From Anaerozeibacter quisquiliarum (GTDB taxonomy: Bacteria; Bacillota; Clostridia; Christensenellales; Aristaeellaceae): DNA of 64,000 bases. The DNA lies in NCBI GenBank assembly GCA_051162045.1, contig JBISDI010000023.1. The stretch is one strand, 5' to 3'. The number at the start of each line of letters is the position of its first letter. Position 1 is the stretch's first letter. Both the position numbers and the translations under genes were made by a program. This document shows, in pieces, positions 1-8,569 of the stretch. The notes under the pieces were generated by a model. It was not told the origin of the DNA and made no database searches. It saw only the letters and a list, made by a program, of their open reading frames with translations.

Positions 1-5
1 ATAGT

Positions 6-512
6 ATGGATATTCGCATTGCGGGCGTGATCGACGACTCGATCGTGGACGGGCCCGGGTTTCGGATGGCGGTGTTCACGCAGGGGTGCAGGCATGCCTG
101 CCCCGGCTGCCACAACCCCGAATCGCATGACTTCGCGGGCGGGCATGTCGAATCGGTTGCGGCGTTGGTCGAACGCATGAGGGCCAATCCGCTGCTCGAC
201 GGGCTGACGCTGACCGGCGGCGACCCGTTCGAGCAATGCGCGCCCTGCCGCGCGCTGGCCGAGGGCGCGCGCGCGCTGGGGCTTACCGTTTGGGCCTACA
301 CCGGCTACACCTGGGATCAGCTGATGGCGCAGGGCGGTTTGCGCGCGCTGGCCGAGGTCTGCGACGTGGTGGTGGACGGGCGGTTTGAACTGAATGAGCG
401 CACGCTGGAACTGCGCTTTCGCGGCTCGCGCAACCAGCGGCTGATCGACGTGAAGCGCTCGCTGGCGGCGGGCAGCGCGGTGGAGTACCGGCTTGACGGA
501 GATCGGCCATGA
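6..512 (+). CDS. nrdG: Anaerobic ribonucleotide reductase-activating protein (radical SAM)
   Basis: 168 aa. It carries the radical-SAM cluster motif C28-x3-C32-x2-C35 (around GCRHACPGC) and a downstream TGGDPF segment that fits SAM binding. In this family the enzyme cleaves S-adenosylmethionine to install the glycyl radical on NrdD, which then makes deoxynucleotides without oxygen. The length is usual for NrdG. The partner nrdD is not in the window and would be expected just upstream of base 1. The ATG of the next gene overlaps the stop codon (ATGA), so the two are probably translated together. NrdG-like 7-carboxy-7-deazaguanine synthases are an alternative, but the motif spacing and small size favour NrdG. 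Confidence 0.88.
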   Translation: MDIRIAGVIDDSIVDGPGFRMAVFTQGCRHACPGCHNPESHDFAGGHVESVAALVERMRANPLLDGLTLTGGDPFEQCAPCRALAEGARALGLTVWAYTGYTWDQLMAQGGLRALAEVCDVVVDGRFELNERTLELRFRGSRNQRLIDVKRSLAAGSAVEYRLDGDRP

Positions 513-2776
513 ACCTTGCGCAATATGTGGAACAGCTCAGGCGCGACGAGCGCTTCATGGAAAACGTGGCGGCCTGGCGGGACATCCCCGCTCGGCCGGC
601 GCATTTCTTGGATTTCCCGGAATGGGCGGACGCGCGGGTCGTCGAAGTGCTGCGCGCGCGGGGCATCCATCAACTCTACAGCCACCAGCGCCATGCCGTG
701 GACGCCGCGCACGCGGGGCGGCACCTCGTGGTGGTGACGCCCACGGCGTCGGGCAAGACGCTGTGCTACAATTTGCCGGTCTTGAGCGCCATCCTCAGCG
801 ATCCCGACGCGCGGGCGCTGTATCTATTCCCCACCAAGGCGCTGTCGAGCGACCAGGTGGCCGAGCTGTATTCCGTGATCGAGGCGCTGGGCGAGGACAT
901 CAAGGCCTATACCTACGACGGGGACACGCCTGCGCCGGCGCGCACCGCGATCCGCCAGGCCGGGCACGTGGTGGTGACCAACCCCGACATGCTGCACAGC
1001 GGAATCCTGCCGCATCACACCAAGTGGGTGAAGCTGTTCGAGAACCTCAAGTACATCGTGATCGACGAGGTGCACGCCTACCGCGGTGTGTTCGGCTCGA
1101 ATTTGGCGGGCGTGCTGCGCAGGCTTTCGCGCATCTGCGCGTTTTACGGATCGCAGCCGACGTTCATCTGCTGTTCGGCCACGATCCAGAACCCCAAGGA
1201 GCTGGCCGAGCGGCTGACCGGGCGGGACATGTTGCTCATCGACGACAACGGCGCGCCCGCGGGCGTCAAGCATGTGGTGTTCTATAACCCGCCGGTCGTC
1301 AACCGGCAGCTGGGCATCCGCAAGGGCGCGGCGAACGAGGCGGTGTCACTTACGCGCGACCTGATCGCAAACGGCATCCAGACGATCGTGTTCGCGCGCG
1401 CGCGGGTGACCGTGGAGGTGCTGGTGCGCAGGCTTAAGGACGCGGTGCGCGACCCGCTCGGGGAGTCGGGCCGGGTGCGCGGCTACCGCGGCGGGTATCT
1501 GCCCACGCTCCGGCGGCAGATCGAGCGCGCGCTGCGCTCGGGCGAGGTGGACTGCGTGGTGTCAACCAACGCGCTGGAACTGGGCATCGACATCGGCCAG
1601 CTCGAGGCCTGCGTGCTGTGCGGCTACCCGGGCACGATCGCCAGCACCTGGCAGCAGGCCGGGCGCGCCGGAAGGCGGAGCGCGGAATCACTGCTGATCG
1701 TGGTGGCTACGTCAGGCCCGCTCGACCAATACATGTGCGCGCATCCGGAGTTCTTCTTCGGCGCGTCGCCCGAGCGCGCCTACATCAACCCCGATAACCT
1801 GTACATCCTGCTCAACCATCTGAAGTGCGCGGCTTACGAGCTGCCGTTCGACGACGGCGAGTTGTTCGCGCTCAACCCGTCGACCGGCGAGTTGCTTACT
1901 TACCTGGCCGAGCAGTACATCCTGCGCAAGGTTCAGGGGCGCTACTACTGGATGGCCGAGGAGTTCCCGCAGGCCGGGATCAATTTGCGCTCGGCGAGCG
2001 ACGAGAACTTCGTGATCGTCGAGATCACGCGGCCCGAGGCGCATCGCGTGATCGGCGAGATGGATCGATACACCGTGCCGATGCTGCTGCATGAGCAGGC
2101 CATCTACCTGCACGAGGGGCGGCAGTACCAGGTCGAACGGCTGGACTTCGACAACAAGAAGGCCTACGTGCGCGCGGTGGACGTAGACTATTACACCGAC
2201 GCCGACCTTTCGACCAGCCTCAAGGTGCTCTACGACACCGAGGAAGCGCCGCTCGGGCAATTGGTCAAGCACCGGGGCGAGGTGCTCTTGAGCAGCATGG
2301 TGACGCTGTTCAAGAAGATGAAGCTGGACACCGGCGAAAATCTGGGGTGGGGGCCGGTCACGCTGCCGGAGCTCGAGATGCACACCAGCGCCTGCTGGTG
2401 GACGCTGCCCGACGCTCTGGCCGAACGCTACGGGCGCGACGGCCTCCAGGACGCCATGGTGGGCCTTGCGCATCTGATGCGCCATCTCGCGCCCGCCTAC
2501 CTGATGTGCGCGCCTTCCGACATTCACGTGTCCTACCATGTGCGCGACCCGTTCACCGAGCGGCCGACGCTCTATCTGAGCGACTCGACGCCTGGCGGTC
2601 TGGGCCTGTCCGACCGGATCTATGAGATGGACATGACGCTGTTCACCGAAGCGCTGGAGCGCCTGTCGGACTGCCCCTGCGCGTCGGGCTGCCCCGGCTG
2701 CGTGGGCGCGGCGGCGTCGAACGAGGCCAAGGCGCGCCTGAAGGAGCTGCTCACGGAACTGTGTGCCGCGACATGA
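509..2776 (+). CDS. MrfA/YprA-type DEAD/DEAH-box helicase with C-terminal MZB (DUF1998) zinc domain
   Basis: 755 aa superfamily 2 helicase. Visible motifs are Walker A (TPTASGKT), a DEVH box (IDEVHAYRG), motif III-like CSAT and the QQAGRAGR segment of motif VI. The C-terminus has four cysteines, C722, C724, C728 and C731 (CPCASGCPGC), which mark the zinc-binding MZB domain of MrfA. In Bacillus subtilis MrfA works with MrfB in UvrA-independent repair of mitomycin C lesions; that role here is inferred by family. No mrfB-like exonuclease gene follows. The start overlaps the nrdG stop by 4 nt. An 11-bp perfect hairpin lies about 20 bp after the stop. Confidence 0.87.
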   Translation: MNLAQYVEQLRRDERFMENVAAWRDIPARPAHFLDFPEWADARVVEVLRARGIHQLYSHQRHAVDAAHAGRHLVVVTPTASGKTLCYNLPVLSAILSDPDARALYLFPTKALSSDQVAELYSVIEALGEDIKAYTYDGDTPAPARTAIRQAGHVVVTNPDMLHSGILPHHTKWVKLFENLKYIVIDEVHAYRGVFGSNLAGVLRRLSRICAFYGSQPTFICCSATIQNPKELAERLTGRDMLLIDDNGAPAGVKHVVFYNPPVVNRQLGIRKGAANEAVSLTRDLIANGIQTIVFARARVTVEVLVRRLKDAVRDPLGESGRVRGYRGGYLPTLRRQIERALRSGEVDCVVSTNALELGIDIGQLEACVLCGYPGTIASTWQQAGRAGRRSAESLLIVVATSGPLDQYMCAHPEFFFGASPERAYINPDNLYILLNHLKCAAYELPFDDGELFALNPSTGELLTYLAEQYILRKVQGRYYWMAEEFPQAGINLRSASDENFVIVEITRPEAHRVIGEMDRYTVPMLLHEQAIYLHEGRQYQVERLDFDNKKAYVRAVDVDYYTDADLSTSLKVLYDTEEAPLGQLVKHRGEVLLSSMVTLFKKMKLDTGENLGWGPVTLPELEMHTSACWWTLPDALAERYGRDGLQDAMVGLAHLMRHLAPAYLMCAPSDIHVSYHVRDPFTERPTLYLSDSTPGGLGLSDRIYEMDMTLFTEALERLSDCPCASGCPGCVGAAASNEAKARLKELLTELCAAT

Positions 2777-2797
2777 ACGGCCATACAGGGTGACCTC

Positions 2798-2826
2798 ACC
2801 CATTCCCCTCCTTTGGGGGAATGGGT
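2798..2826. repeat. Palindromic intergenic repeat (ACCCATTCCCC arms), possible terminator
   Basis: An 11-bp perfect inverted repeat (arms 2798-2808 and 2816-2826, 7-nt loop) sits between the helicase and dacF. It has no T-run, so intrinsic termination is uncertain. The same GGGGAATGGGT arm recurs at 28014-28027, and related forms lie near 20686 and in the flgK-flgL gap, so it is a member of a dispersed family. Confidence 0.7.
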
Positions 2827-2900
2827 AGAGCCGACTCGGCGCATAGACAATCCGGGAAAATCATAAGCATTGGTAGTTTATCCCCAAAGGAGGCGCGCCA

Positions 2901-4028
2901 ATGCGTTTTGTTGTATGCGTTTTGCTTTTTCTGTCGCTGTGCGCCCCGGCGCTGGCGCAGGATGCGCAGGCCGTTCCGTTCGCGCCCGACCAGGTGGAGG
3001 CGCGCGCGATGATCTTGATTGAGCGCGCGAGCGGGCGCGTACTGTGCGAGCACAACGCCGACGAGCTGCTGCCGATCGCCTCGATCACCAAGGTAATGAC
3101 GGCGTTGCTCGCGATCGAGCACTGCGATCAGACAGATATCGTGACCGTGGGTCGAAATGCCAGCGGCGTGAGCGGCACTTCGCTGTACCTGGGGCTTGGC
3201 GAGCGGCTGACGCTCAAGCAGCTGCTCCTGGGGCTGATGCTGCGCTCGGGCAACGACGCGGCGGTGGCGCTGGCCGAGCATGTAGCCGGCGACGAAGAAG
3301 CGTTCGTCCGGCTGATGAACGAGCGAGCGGCGATGTTGGGCGTACAGGCACACTTTGCCAACCCGCACGGGCTGGATGACGAAAACCACGTGGCCACGGC
3401 GCGCGCCATGGCGCTGATCGCCAATGAAGCGATGGACTACCCCGCTTTTCGCGCGCTGGCCCGGACGCGCGAGGCGCGCATACCCTGGTCGGGCAATCCC
3501 TACGAACGGGCGCTCACCAACAAGAATAAGCTCCTGTGGACCTACGAAGGCGCGACCGGCGTCAAGACCGGCTTCACCGGCAAGGCCGGGCGCTGCCTGA
3601 TCTTTTCAGCCGAGCGCGACGGTATGGAGCTTCTGGGCGTAGTGCTGAACTGCGGCCAATGGTTTGAAGCGGCGGCACAACTCATGGACTGGGGCTTCGC
3701 GCACTACCGCTTCGAGACCTTTCTCACCATGGGTCAAGTGATAAAGCGCCTGCCGGTTGAGGGCGGCATGAAGTGGTCGGTCCCGGTCATCGCCCCGGCC
3801 ACATTGACCGCGCCGGTGGGCGTCGCCGAGGCGGCGCGGCTCGTGATCGAGACCGAAGTGCGATTGACCGCGCCGGTGCGCGACGGTCAGGTGGTCGGGC
3901 GCGCCGACGTGATCGTCGCAGGTGAAGTGATCCGGAGTCTGCCGCTGCTCGCGGGCGAGTCGGTCGACGAACACACGTACGCCGCCGGCCTCAGGCGCGC
4001 GCTCCGGCACTTTAATCCAGTCGGTTGA
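2901..4028 (+). CDS. D-alanyl-D-alanine carboxypeptidase (S11 family, DacF-like)
   Basis: 375 aa. Removes the terminal D-alanine of peptidoglycan pentapeptides outside the membrane, controlling cross-linking. The three serine penicillin-binding motifs are present: S61-I-T-K64 (nucleophile Ser61), S116-G-N118 and K222-T-G224. An N-terminal signal peptide (about residues 1-19, ending ALA) precedes the catalytic domain, and a beta-rich C-terminal region after about residue 275 fits the PBP5 C-terminal domain. RBS AAAGGAGG lies 9 nt before the ATG. In sporeformers DacF belongs to the spoIIA operon; no sporulation genes adjoin it here, so a general wall-maturation role is as likely. Confidence 0.9.
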   Translation: MRFVVCVLLFLSLCAPALAQDAQAVPFAPDQVEARAMILIERASGRVLCEHNADELLPIASITKVMTALLAIEHCDQTDIVTVGRNASGVSGTSLYLGLGERLTLKQLLLGLMLRSGNDAAVALAEHVAGDEEAFVRLMNERAAMLGVQAHFANPHGLDDENHVATARAMALIANEAMDYPAFRALARTREARIPWSGNPYERALTNKNKLLWTYEGATGVKTGFTGKAGRCLIFSAERDGMELLGVVLNCGQWFEAAAQLMDWGFAHYRFETFLTMGQVIKRLPVEGGMKWSVPVIAPATLTAPVGVAEAARLVIETEVRLTAPVRDGQVVGRADVIVAGEVIRSLPLLAGESVDEHTYAAGLRRALRHFNPVG

Positions 4029-4107
4029 TCGAAACAGAGGTTTGGGAACCTTTATCAAGAATGCACAATCGAGAAAAATAGAATGATGCTCACTTGACGC
4101 TTTTGTG

Positions 4108-4137
4108 TTGACAAAGTGACAAAGGTATGCGTATAAT
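4108..4137 (+). promoter_or_regulatory. Strong sigma-70-type promoter of the ABC sugar importer operon
   Basis: Perfect -35 TTGACA (4108-4113) and perfect -10 TATAAT (4132-4137) with an 18-bp spacer, 43-46 bp before the first permease. The -35 lies inside TTGACAAAGTGACAA, a 15-mer that recurs at 31867 before the betaine transporter, so a shared regulator is possible. Confidence 0.85.
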
Positions 4138-4179
4138 GGGCGTGGGACATGTTTTCAATAACGCACAAAGGAGCCGGTT

Positions 4180-5103
4180 GTGATGGAGCAAGCAAGACCA
4201 GGGGGCGCGCAGGTTGTTCGCCGCAGAGGGAAGAAAAAGACATTCTACGAGCATATCGAGCCCTACCTGTTCTTGCTACCCGCCTTGCTGGTGTTTGGCG
4301 TTTTTCTGTACTTTCCGTTCTTTAAAACCATATACCTGAGCATGTTCCTGACCGACAAGCTCGGGCAGGCGAAGGTGTTCTACGGCCTGAAAAACTATGC
4401 AGACATTCTGTTTGGCAAATACAGCGCCTCGTTTCACAACAGCCTCTGGGTGACCATGCAGTTCGTCGTCATGGTGTCCCTGGGCGGGCTCATCATCGGC
4501 TTGGCCACCAGCCTGATGACCGTGAACAAATTCCCCGGCAGGACATTCGCCACGGCGATCTACGCGATGCCGATCGCGATCGCGTCCGCGGCGGCGGCGA
4601 TGGCGTTCCGGATGATTTTGCATCCTTCGATCGGCCTGCTGAACGCCGTGCTGGGCACGAAGAACGTCTGGACCTCGGACCCAATATGGGCGCTGCCGAT
4701 CATGGCGCTGCTCACCGTATGGCTGACGAGCGGCATCAACTTTATCTTCATCGGCGCGGGGCTGCGCAACATCCCCGACGAGCTGTATGAGAGCGCGTCC
4801 ATCGACGGCGCGGGCTACTGGCGCAGGCTGTGGAGCATCACGCTGCCCTGCCTGTCTCCGACGCTGTTCTTTCAGATCATCGTCAACATCATCGGCGCGT
4901 TCCAGTCCTTTACGCAGATCCGCCTGCTGACGCAGGGCGGCCCGAACGAGGCGACGAACGTGATCGTCTACTCGATCTACCTGGACGCCTTCCGCAACTT
5001 CCGCTTCGGCACCGCGGCTGCGCGCTCGATCATCCTGTTCGCCATCGTCCTGCTCATCACGTTAATCCAGTTCAGCATGGAAAAAAGGAGTGTGCACTAT
5101 TGA
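4180..5103 (+). CDS. ABC transporter permease, UgpA/MalF-like (carbohydrate uptake CUT1 family)
   Basis: 307 aa inner-membrane permease with about six hydrophobic segments and the EAA loop that docks the ATPase (ESASIDGAGYWRR, roughly residues 205-217). It is the first gene of a permease-permease-binding protein operon; the order and the binding protein resemble UgpAEB (glycerol-3-phosphate) and other CUT1 sugar systems. No ATPase gene is present, which is usual for CUT1 systems that share an MsmX-like ATPase. GTG 4180 and ATG 4183 are adjacent; the AAAGGAG at 4168-4174 suits either. The stop overlaps the next start (TGATG). Confidence 0.88.
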   Translation: MMEQARPGGAQVVRRRGKKKTFYEHIEPYLFLLPALLVFGVFLYFPFFKTIYLSMFLTDKLGQAKVFYGLKNYADILFGKYSASFHNSLWVTMQFVVMVSLGGLIIGLATSLMTVNKFPGRTFATAIYAMPIAIASAAAAMAFRMILHPSIGLLNAVLGTKNVWTSDPIWALPIMALLTVWLTSGINFIFIGAGLRNIPDELYESASIDGAGYWRRLWSITLPCLSPTLFFQIIVNIIGAFQSFTQIRLLTQGGPNEATNVIVYSIYLDAFRNFRFGTAAARSIILFAIVLLITLIQFSMEKRSVHY

Positions 5104-5939
5104 TGGTACAGAACCTTTCGCGCCGCCAGAAGGAGCTATTCCTGCGCTGCGGCCGTCTATGCCTGAACGTCCCGTTCGTCGTCGTAATCATGATGCCGCT
5201 TCTATACACGCTGATGATGAGCGTCAAGCCCTCGAGCGAAATCTACACCCGGTTCTTCCCTTCGCAGGTTGACTTCGTCAGCTACAGCCACGTCTTCACC
5301 AAGACGGCCATCTCGCGCCACATCCTCAACTCGTTCATCGTGTCCATCGCCGTCACGGTCGGGCAGATGGCGACTTGCTCGATGGCGGCCTTCGCGTTTT
5401 CGTTTCTGGAGTTCCGCGGCAAGAACTTTTTGTTCCTGTGCATCCTGGCCACGATGATGGTGCCCTGGGAGGCGACGATCGTCGCCAACTACCTGACCGT
5501 CTCCGCCTGGGGATGGCGCGACACCTACAGGGTGCTGATCGTGCCCTACATCTGCTCGGCGATGGGCGTGTTTCTGCTTCGCCAGAACTACCTCACCTTC
5601 GCCAAGGAGTTGCACGAGGCCGCGAAGCTCGACGGCTGCAACAACTGGCGCTTCCTGCTCACCATCGTGATCCCGCTGGCGCGGCCCGCGCTGGGGGCTC
5701 TGGGCGCGTATGTGTTCCTGAATACCTGGAACCAGTACTTCTGGCCGCTGCTGGTGACCGATTCCGACCGGGTGCGCACGGTGCAGATCGGCATCTCCCA
5801 GCTCTACGACATCGATTCCGAGCAATTGGGCCTGATGATGGCCGGCGTGGTGGTCGTGATTATCCCGTCGCTGTCGATCTTCGTGTTCATGCAAAAGCAG
5901 CTGATTAACGGCCTGATGGCCGGCGCGGTCAAGGGCTAG
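5103..5939 (+). CDS. ABC transporter permease, UgpE/MalG-like
   Basis: 278 aa. Partner permease of the preceding gene, with six predicted membrane segments and an EAA loop (ELHEAAKLDGCNNW). The start is ATG 5103, overlapping the stop of the first permease by one base and preceded by AAAAAAGGAG at 5081-5090. An in-frame open region extends further upstream but lies inside the first permease and is not used. The two permeases should form the heterodimeric channel; substrate identity depends on the binding protein that follows. Confidence 0.88.
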   Translation: MVQNLSRRQKELFLRCGRLCLNVPFVVVIMMPLLYTLMMSVKPSSEIYTRFFPSQVDFVSYSHVFTKTAISRHILNSFIVSIAVTVGQMATCSMAAFAFSFLEFRGKNFLFLCILATMMVPWEATIVANYLTVSAWGWRDTYRVLIVPYICSAMGVFLLRQNYLTFAKELHEAAKLDGCNNWRFLLTIVIPLARPALGALGAYVFLNTWNQYFWPLLVTDSDRVRTVQIGISQLYDIDSEQLGLMMAGVVVVIIPSLSIFVFMQKQLINGLMAGAVKG

Positions 5940-6009
5940 CATTTCTCCGGTGCGTAACGCCGTCAGGCGTCGCTATACACCATTTTCACTTTGAAAGGAG
6001 CCATCGCAC

Positions 6010-7329
6010 ATGAAGAAGCTTCTGTCCCTGGTGCTCACCCTTCTGATGGTACTCTCCCTGACCGCCTCCGCAATGGCCGCGGAAGGCAAGACGCAGATCG
6101 TATTCTGGTATTCCCTGGCCGGGACCAACGCCGAGAACATCGTCAAAATGGTTGACCGGTTCAACGCCTCGCAGGACAAGATCTTCGTGGACGCGCAGTA
6201 CCAGGGCGAATACGACGACGCCATCAACAAGCTGAAGGCGGCGGGCATGGGCGAACTGCCCTGCGACGTGGTGCAGACCTACGAAATCGGCTCGCGCTTT
6301 TTGATGGACAGCGGCTGGATCGTTCCGCTGCAGCAGTTCATCGACGCCGAAGGTTGGGATACTTCGGTCATCGAGCCGAACCTGCTGGCCTACTACACGG
6401 TGGAGGGCAAGATCAACGCCATGCCGTTCAACTGCTCCACGCCGCTCATGTACTACAACAAGACCGCGTTTGACGAGGCCGGCATCACCGAGATCCCGAC
6501 CACGGTCGAGGGGATCCTTGAGATCGCGCCGAAGCTGACGACCTACAATGAGGACGGCACGGTCAAGCGCTACGGCTTCATGTTCAGCAACTACGGCTGG
6601 TTCTTCGAGCAGTGGATCGGCAAGATGGGCCGCGAGTACGTCGATAACGGCAACGGCCGCCAGGCCTACGCCACCAAGGTCATGTTCGGCGAAAACGGCG
6701 CGGCGCTCGACATCTTCAAGATGTGGGAGAGGCTCGCCGCCACCAAGGAGACCACCTACATCGAGCGTGGCGGCACCGCTCAGGCCCGCGCGGCGTTCGT
6801 CGCCGACACGACGGCCATCTTCCTCGCTTCCACCGCCAACCTCGCGGGCGTGCTGGCCAATGTGGGCGACGCCTTTGAAGTGGGCACCGCGTACTTCCCC
6901 TACGTCAACGCGGCCGACAAGGGCGGCGTTTCCACCGGCGGCGGCTGCCTCTGGATGCTCGAAAGGGGAGACGAAGCCACAAAGGCCGCGACCTGGGAAT
7001 TCATCAAGTACATGGTCTCCGCCGACGAGCAGGCGCTCTGGAACGCCGCGACCGGCTACTTCCCGATCAACATGGGCGCGCATGAGACCGACACGTTCAA
7101 GAACAACATCGCGCAGTTCCCGCAGTTCCAGACCGCGCTCGATCAGCTCCACGCGTCCGGGCCGGAATACGTCGGCTCGATGCTGAGCGTGTTCCCCGAG
7201 GTGCGCCAGTACGTCGAAGAGACCACGGAAAAGGTCTTCCTCGGCGAGCTCACCGCCGAGCAGGGCGTAGAGGAACTGGTCACCAAGGCCAACGACGCCA
7301 TCGAGATTTACAATCTGACGAACTACTAA
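6010..7329 (+). CDS. Extracellular substrate-binding protein of a CUT1 ABC importer (UgpB-like)
   Basis: 439 aa. Captures substrate outside the membrane and delivers it to the two permeases upstream. The N-terminus is a classic Sec signal peptide with an AMA cleavage site near residue 23 and no lipobox cysteine, which is unusual for a Gram-positive binding protein. The mature start (TQIVFWYSLAG) and the RFNASQ segment resemble UgpB, so glycerol-3-phosphate or its diesters are reasonable candidates, but sugars cannot be excluded. RBS GAAAGGAG precedes the ATG. A small hairpin (ACGCC/GGCGT near 5958-5972) in the 70-bp gap may help differential expression. A strong terminator follows. Confidence 0.85.
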   Translation: MKKLLSLVLTLLMVLSLTASAMAAEGKTQIVFWYSLAGTNAENIVKMVDRFNASQDKIFVDAQYQGEYDDAINKLKAAGMGELPCDVVQTYEIGSRFLMDSGWIVPLQQFIDAEGWDTSVIEPNLLAYYTVEGKINAMPFNCSTPLMYYNKTAFDEAGITEIPTTVEGILEIAPKLTTYNEDGTVKRYGFMFSNYGWFFEQWIGKMGREYVDNGNGRQAYATKVMFGENGAALDIFKMWERLAATKETTYIERGGTAQARAAFVADTTAIFLASTANLAGVLANVGDAFEVGTAYFPYVNAADKGGVSTGGGCLWMLERGDEATKAATWEFIKYMVSADEQALWNAATGYFPINMGAHETDTFKNNIAQFPQFQTALDQLHASGPEYVGSMLSVFPEVRQYVEETTEKVFLGELTAEQGVEELVTKANDAIEIYNLTNY

Positions 7330-7366
7330 GCATAGGGGAGGGGACGCCGTTCCCGAACCGCCGACA

Positions 7367-7402
7367 GCAAAGGCGCCGCCCGATGACGGGCAGCGCCTTT
7401 GC
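7367..7402 (+). terminator. Intrinsic terminator of the ABC importer operon
   Basis: 10-bp perfect outer stem GCAAAGGCGC/GCGCCTTTGC (7367-7376 and 7393-7402) plus an inner GCCCG/CGGGC stem with an ATGA loop. It lies 38 bp after the binding-protein stop, in a convergent gap. No long T-run follows, but the stem is very stable. Confidence 0.8.
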
Positions 7403-7411
7403 CGAATAAAT

Positions 7412-7440
7412 ACCGCCGTGTGGGCAACCCACACGGCGGT
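7412..7440 (-). terminator. Intrinsic terminator for gap
   Basis: 13-bp perfect stem ACCGCCGTGTGGG/CCCACACGGCGGT with a 3-nt loop, just beyond the 3' end of gap. On the minus strand it is followed by ATTTATT, so it probably serves gap; with the neighbouring hairpin it isolates the two convergent units. Confidence 0.8.
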
Positions 7441-7452
7441 TGTGCGAAGACT

Positions 7453-8460
7453 TTACTTGTGATCGACGCTGTGCATGTACTCGACCAGGTCGATGATCTT
7501 GTTGGAGTAGCCCCATTCGTTGTCGTACCAGGACACGACCTTGACGAAGGTGTCGGTCAGCGCGATGCCGGCCTTGGCGTCGAAGATCGAGGTGCGCGGA
7601 TCGGTGATGAAGTCGGAGGAGACCACTTCGTCCTCGGTGTAGCCCAGGATGCCCTTGAGCTCGCCCTCGCTGGCGGCCTTCATGGCGGCGCAGATCTCGG
7701 CGTACTTGGCGGGCTTCTTGAGGTTGACGGTCAGATCGACCACCGACACGTCGGCGGTGGGTACGCGGAACGCCATGCCGGTCAGCTTGCCGTTGAGCTC
7801 GGGGATGACCTTGCCCACGGCCTTGGCCGCGCCGGTCGAGGAGGGGATGATGTTGAACGCCGCGCCGCGGCCGCCGCGCCAGTCCTTCGCGGACGGGCCG
7901 TCGACCGTCTTCTGGGTGGCGGTGGTGGCGTGGACCGTGGTCATCAGACCGTCGGCGATGCCCCACTTGTCGTTGAGCACCTTCGCGATCGGGGCCAGGC
8001 AGTTGGTGGTGCAGGAGGCGTTGGACACAAAGGTCATGGAGGAATCGTATTTGGCGTTGTTGACGCCCATGACGAACATCGGGGTGTCGTCCTTCGAGGG
8101 GGCGGACATCACGACATGCTTCGCGCCCGCGTCGATGTGGCCCTGCGCCTTGTCCTTGGACAGGAACAAGCCGGTCGACTCGATGACGTATTCCGCGCCC
8201 ACCTTGGCCCACGGCAAATCGGCGGGGTTCTTCTCAGAGAACACCGGGATCTCATGGCCGTTGACGATGATCGAATGGTCGGTGGTTTCCACGGTGCCCT
8301 TGAAGCGGCCGTGCACGGTGTCGTACTTGAGCATATACGCCATGTATTCGGGGGAGATCAGGTCGTTGATGCCGACCACTTCCACGTTCTTGTGGTCGAG
8401 GCTGGCGCGAAACGCCAAGCGGCCGATGCGGCCAAAACCGTTGATGCCAATCTTAATCAT
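7453..8460 (-). CDS. gap: Glyceraldehyde-3-phosphate dehydrogenase
   Basis: 335 aa, the normal bacterial length. Catalyses NAD-dependent oxidative phosphorylation of glyceraldehyde-3-phosphate in glycolysis. Visible are the N-terminal Rossmann motif (NGFGRIGR), an Asp in INDL at residue 33 typical of NAD preference, and the catalytic C150 in SNASCTTNC. An AGGAGG ribosome site precedes the ATG. It stands alone, without pgk or tpi beside it, and has its own promoter containing a 13-bp palindrome that could be an operator. Confidence 0.96.
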   Translation of the reverse strand: MIKIGINGFGRIGRLAFRASLDHKNVEVVGINDLISPEYMAYMLKYDTVHGRFKGTVETTDHSIIVNGHEIPVFSEKNPADLPWAKVGAEYVIESTGLFLSKDKAQGHIDAGAKHVVMSAPSKDDTPMFVMGVNNAKYDSSMTFVSNASCTTNCLAPIAKVLNDKWGIADGLMTTVHATTATQKTVDGPSAKDWRGGRGAAFNIIPSSTGAAKAVGKVIPELNGKLTGMAFRVPTADVSVVDLTVNLKKPAKYAEICAAMKAASEGELKGILGYTEDEVVSSDFITDPRTSIFDAKAGIALTDTFVKVVSWYDNEWGYSNKIIDLVEYMHSVDHK

Positions 8461-8491
8461 ATAGCTTGCCTCCTATTTTGATTTCCATCAT

Positions 8492-8520
8492 ATTCTACCC
8501 GAATCGGGTGATATTGACAA
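8492..8520 (-). promoter_or_regulatory. gap promoter with an embedded palindrome
   Basis: Read on the minus strand: -35 TTGTCA (8520-8515), 17-bp spacer, -10 TAGAAT (8497-8492). The spacer contains the 13-bp palindrome ACCCGAATCGGGT (8497-8509), well placed for a repressor to block polymerase. The regulator is unknown. Confidence 0.7.
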
Positions 8521-8569
8521 GCGCAAAGCGCGAGGAATGCGTAAAATAGATCGATGTTTTTGTAAAAAG

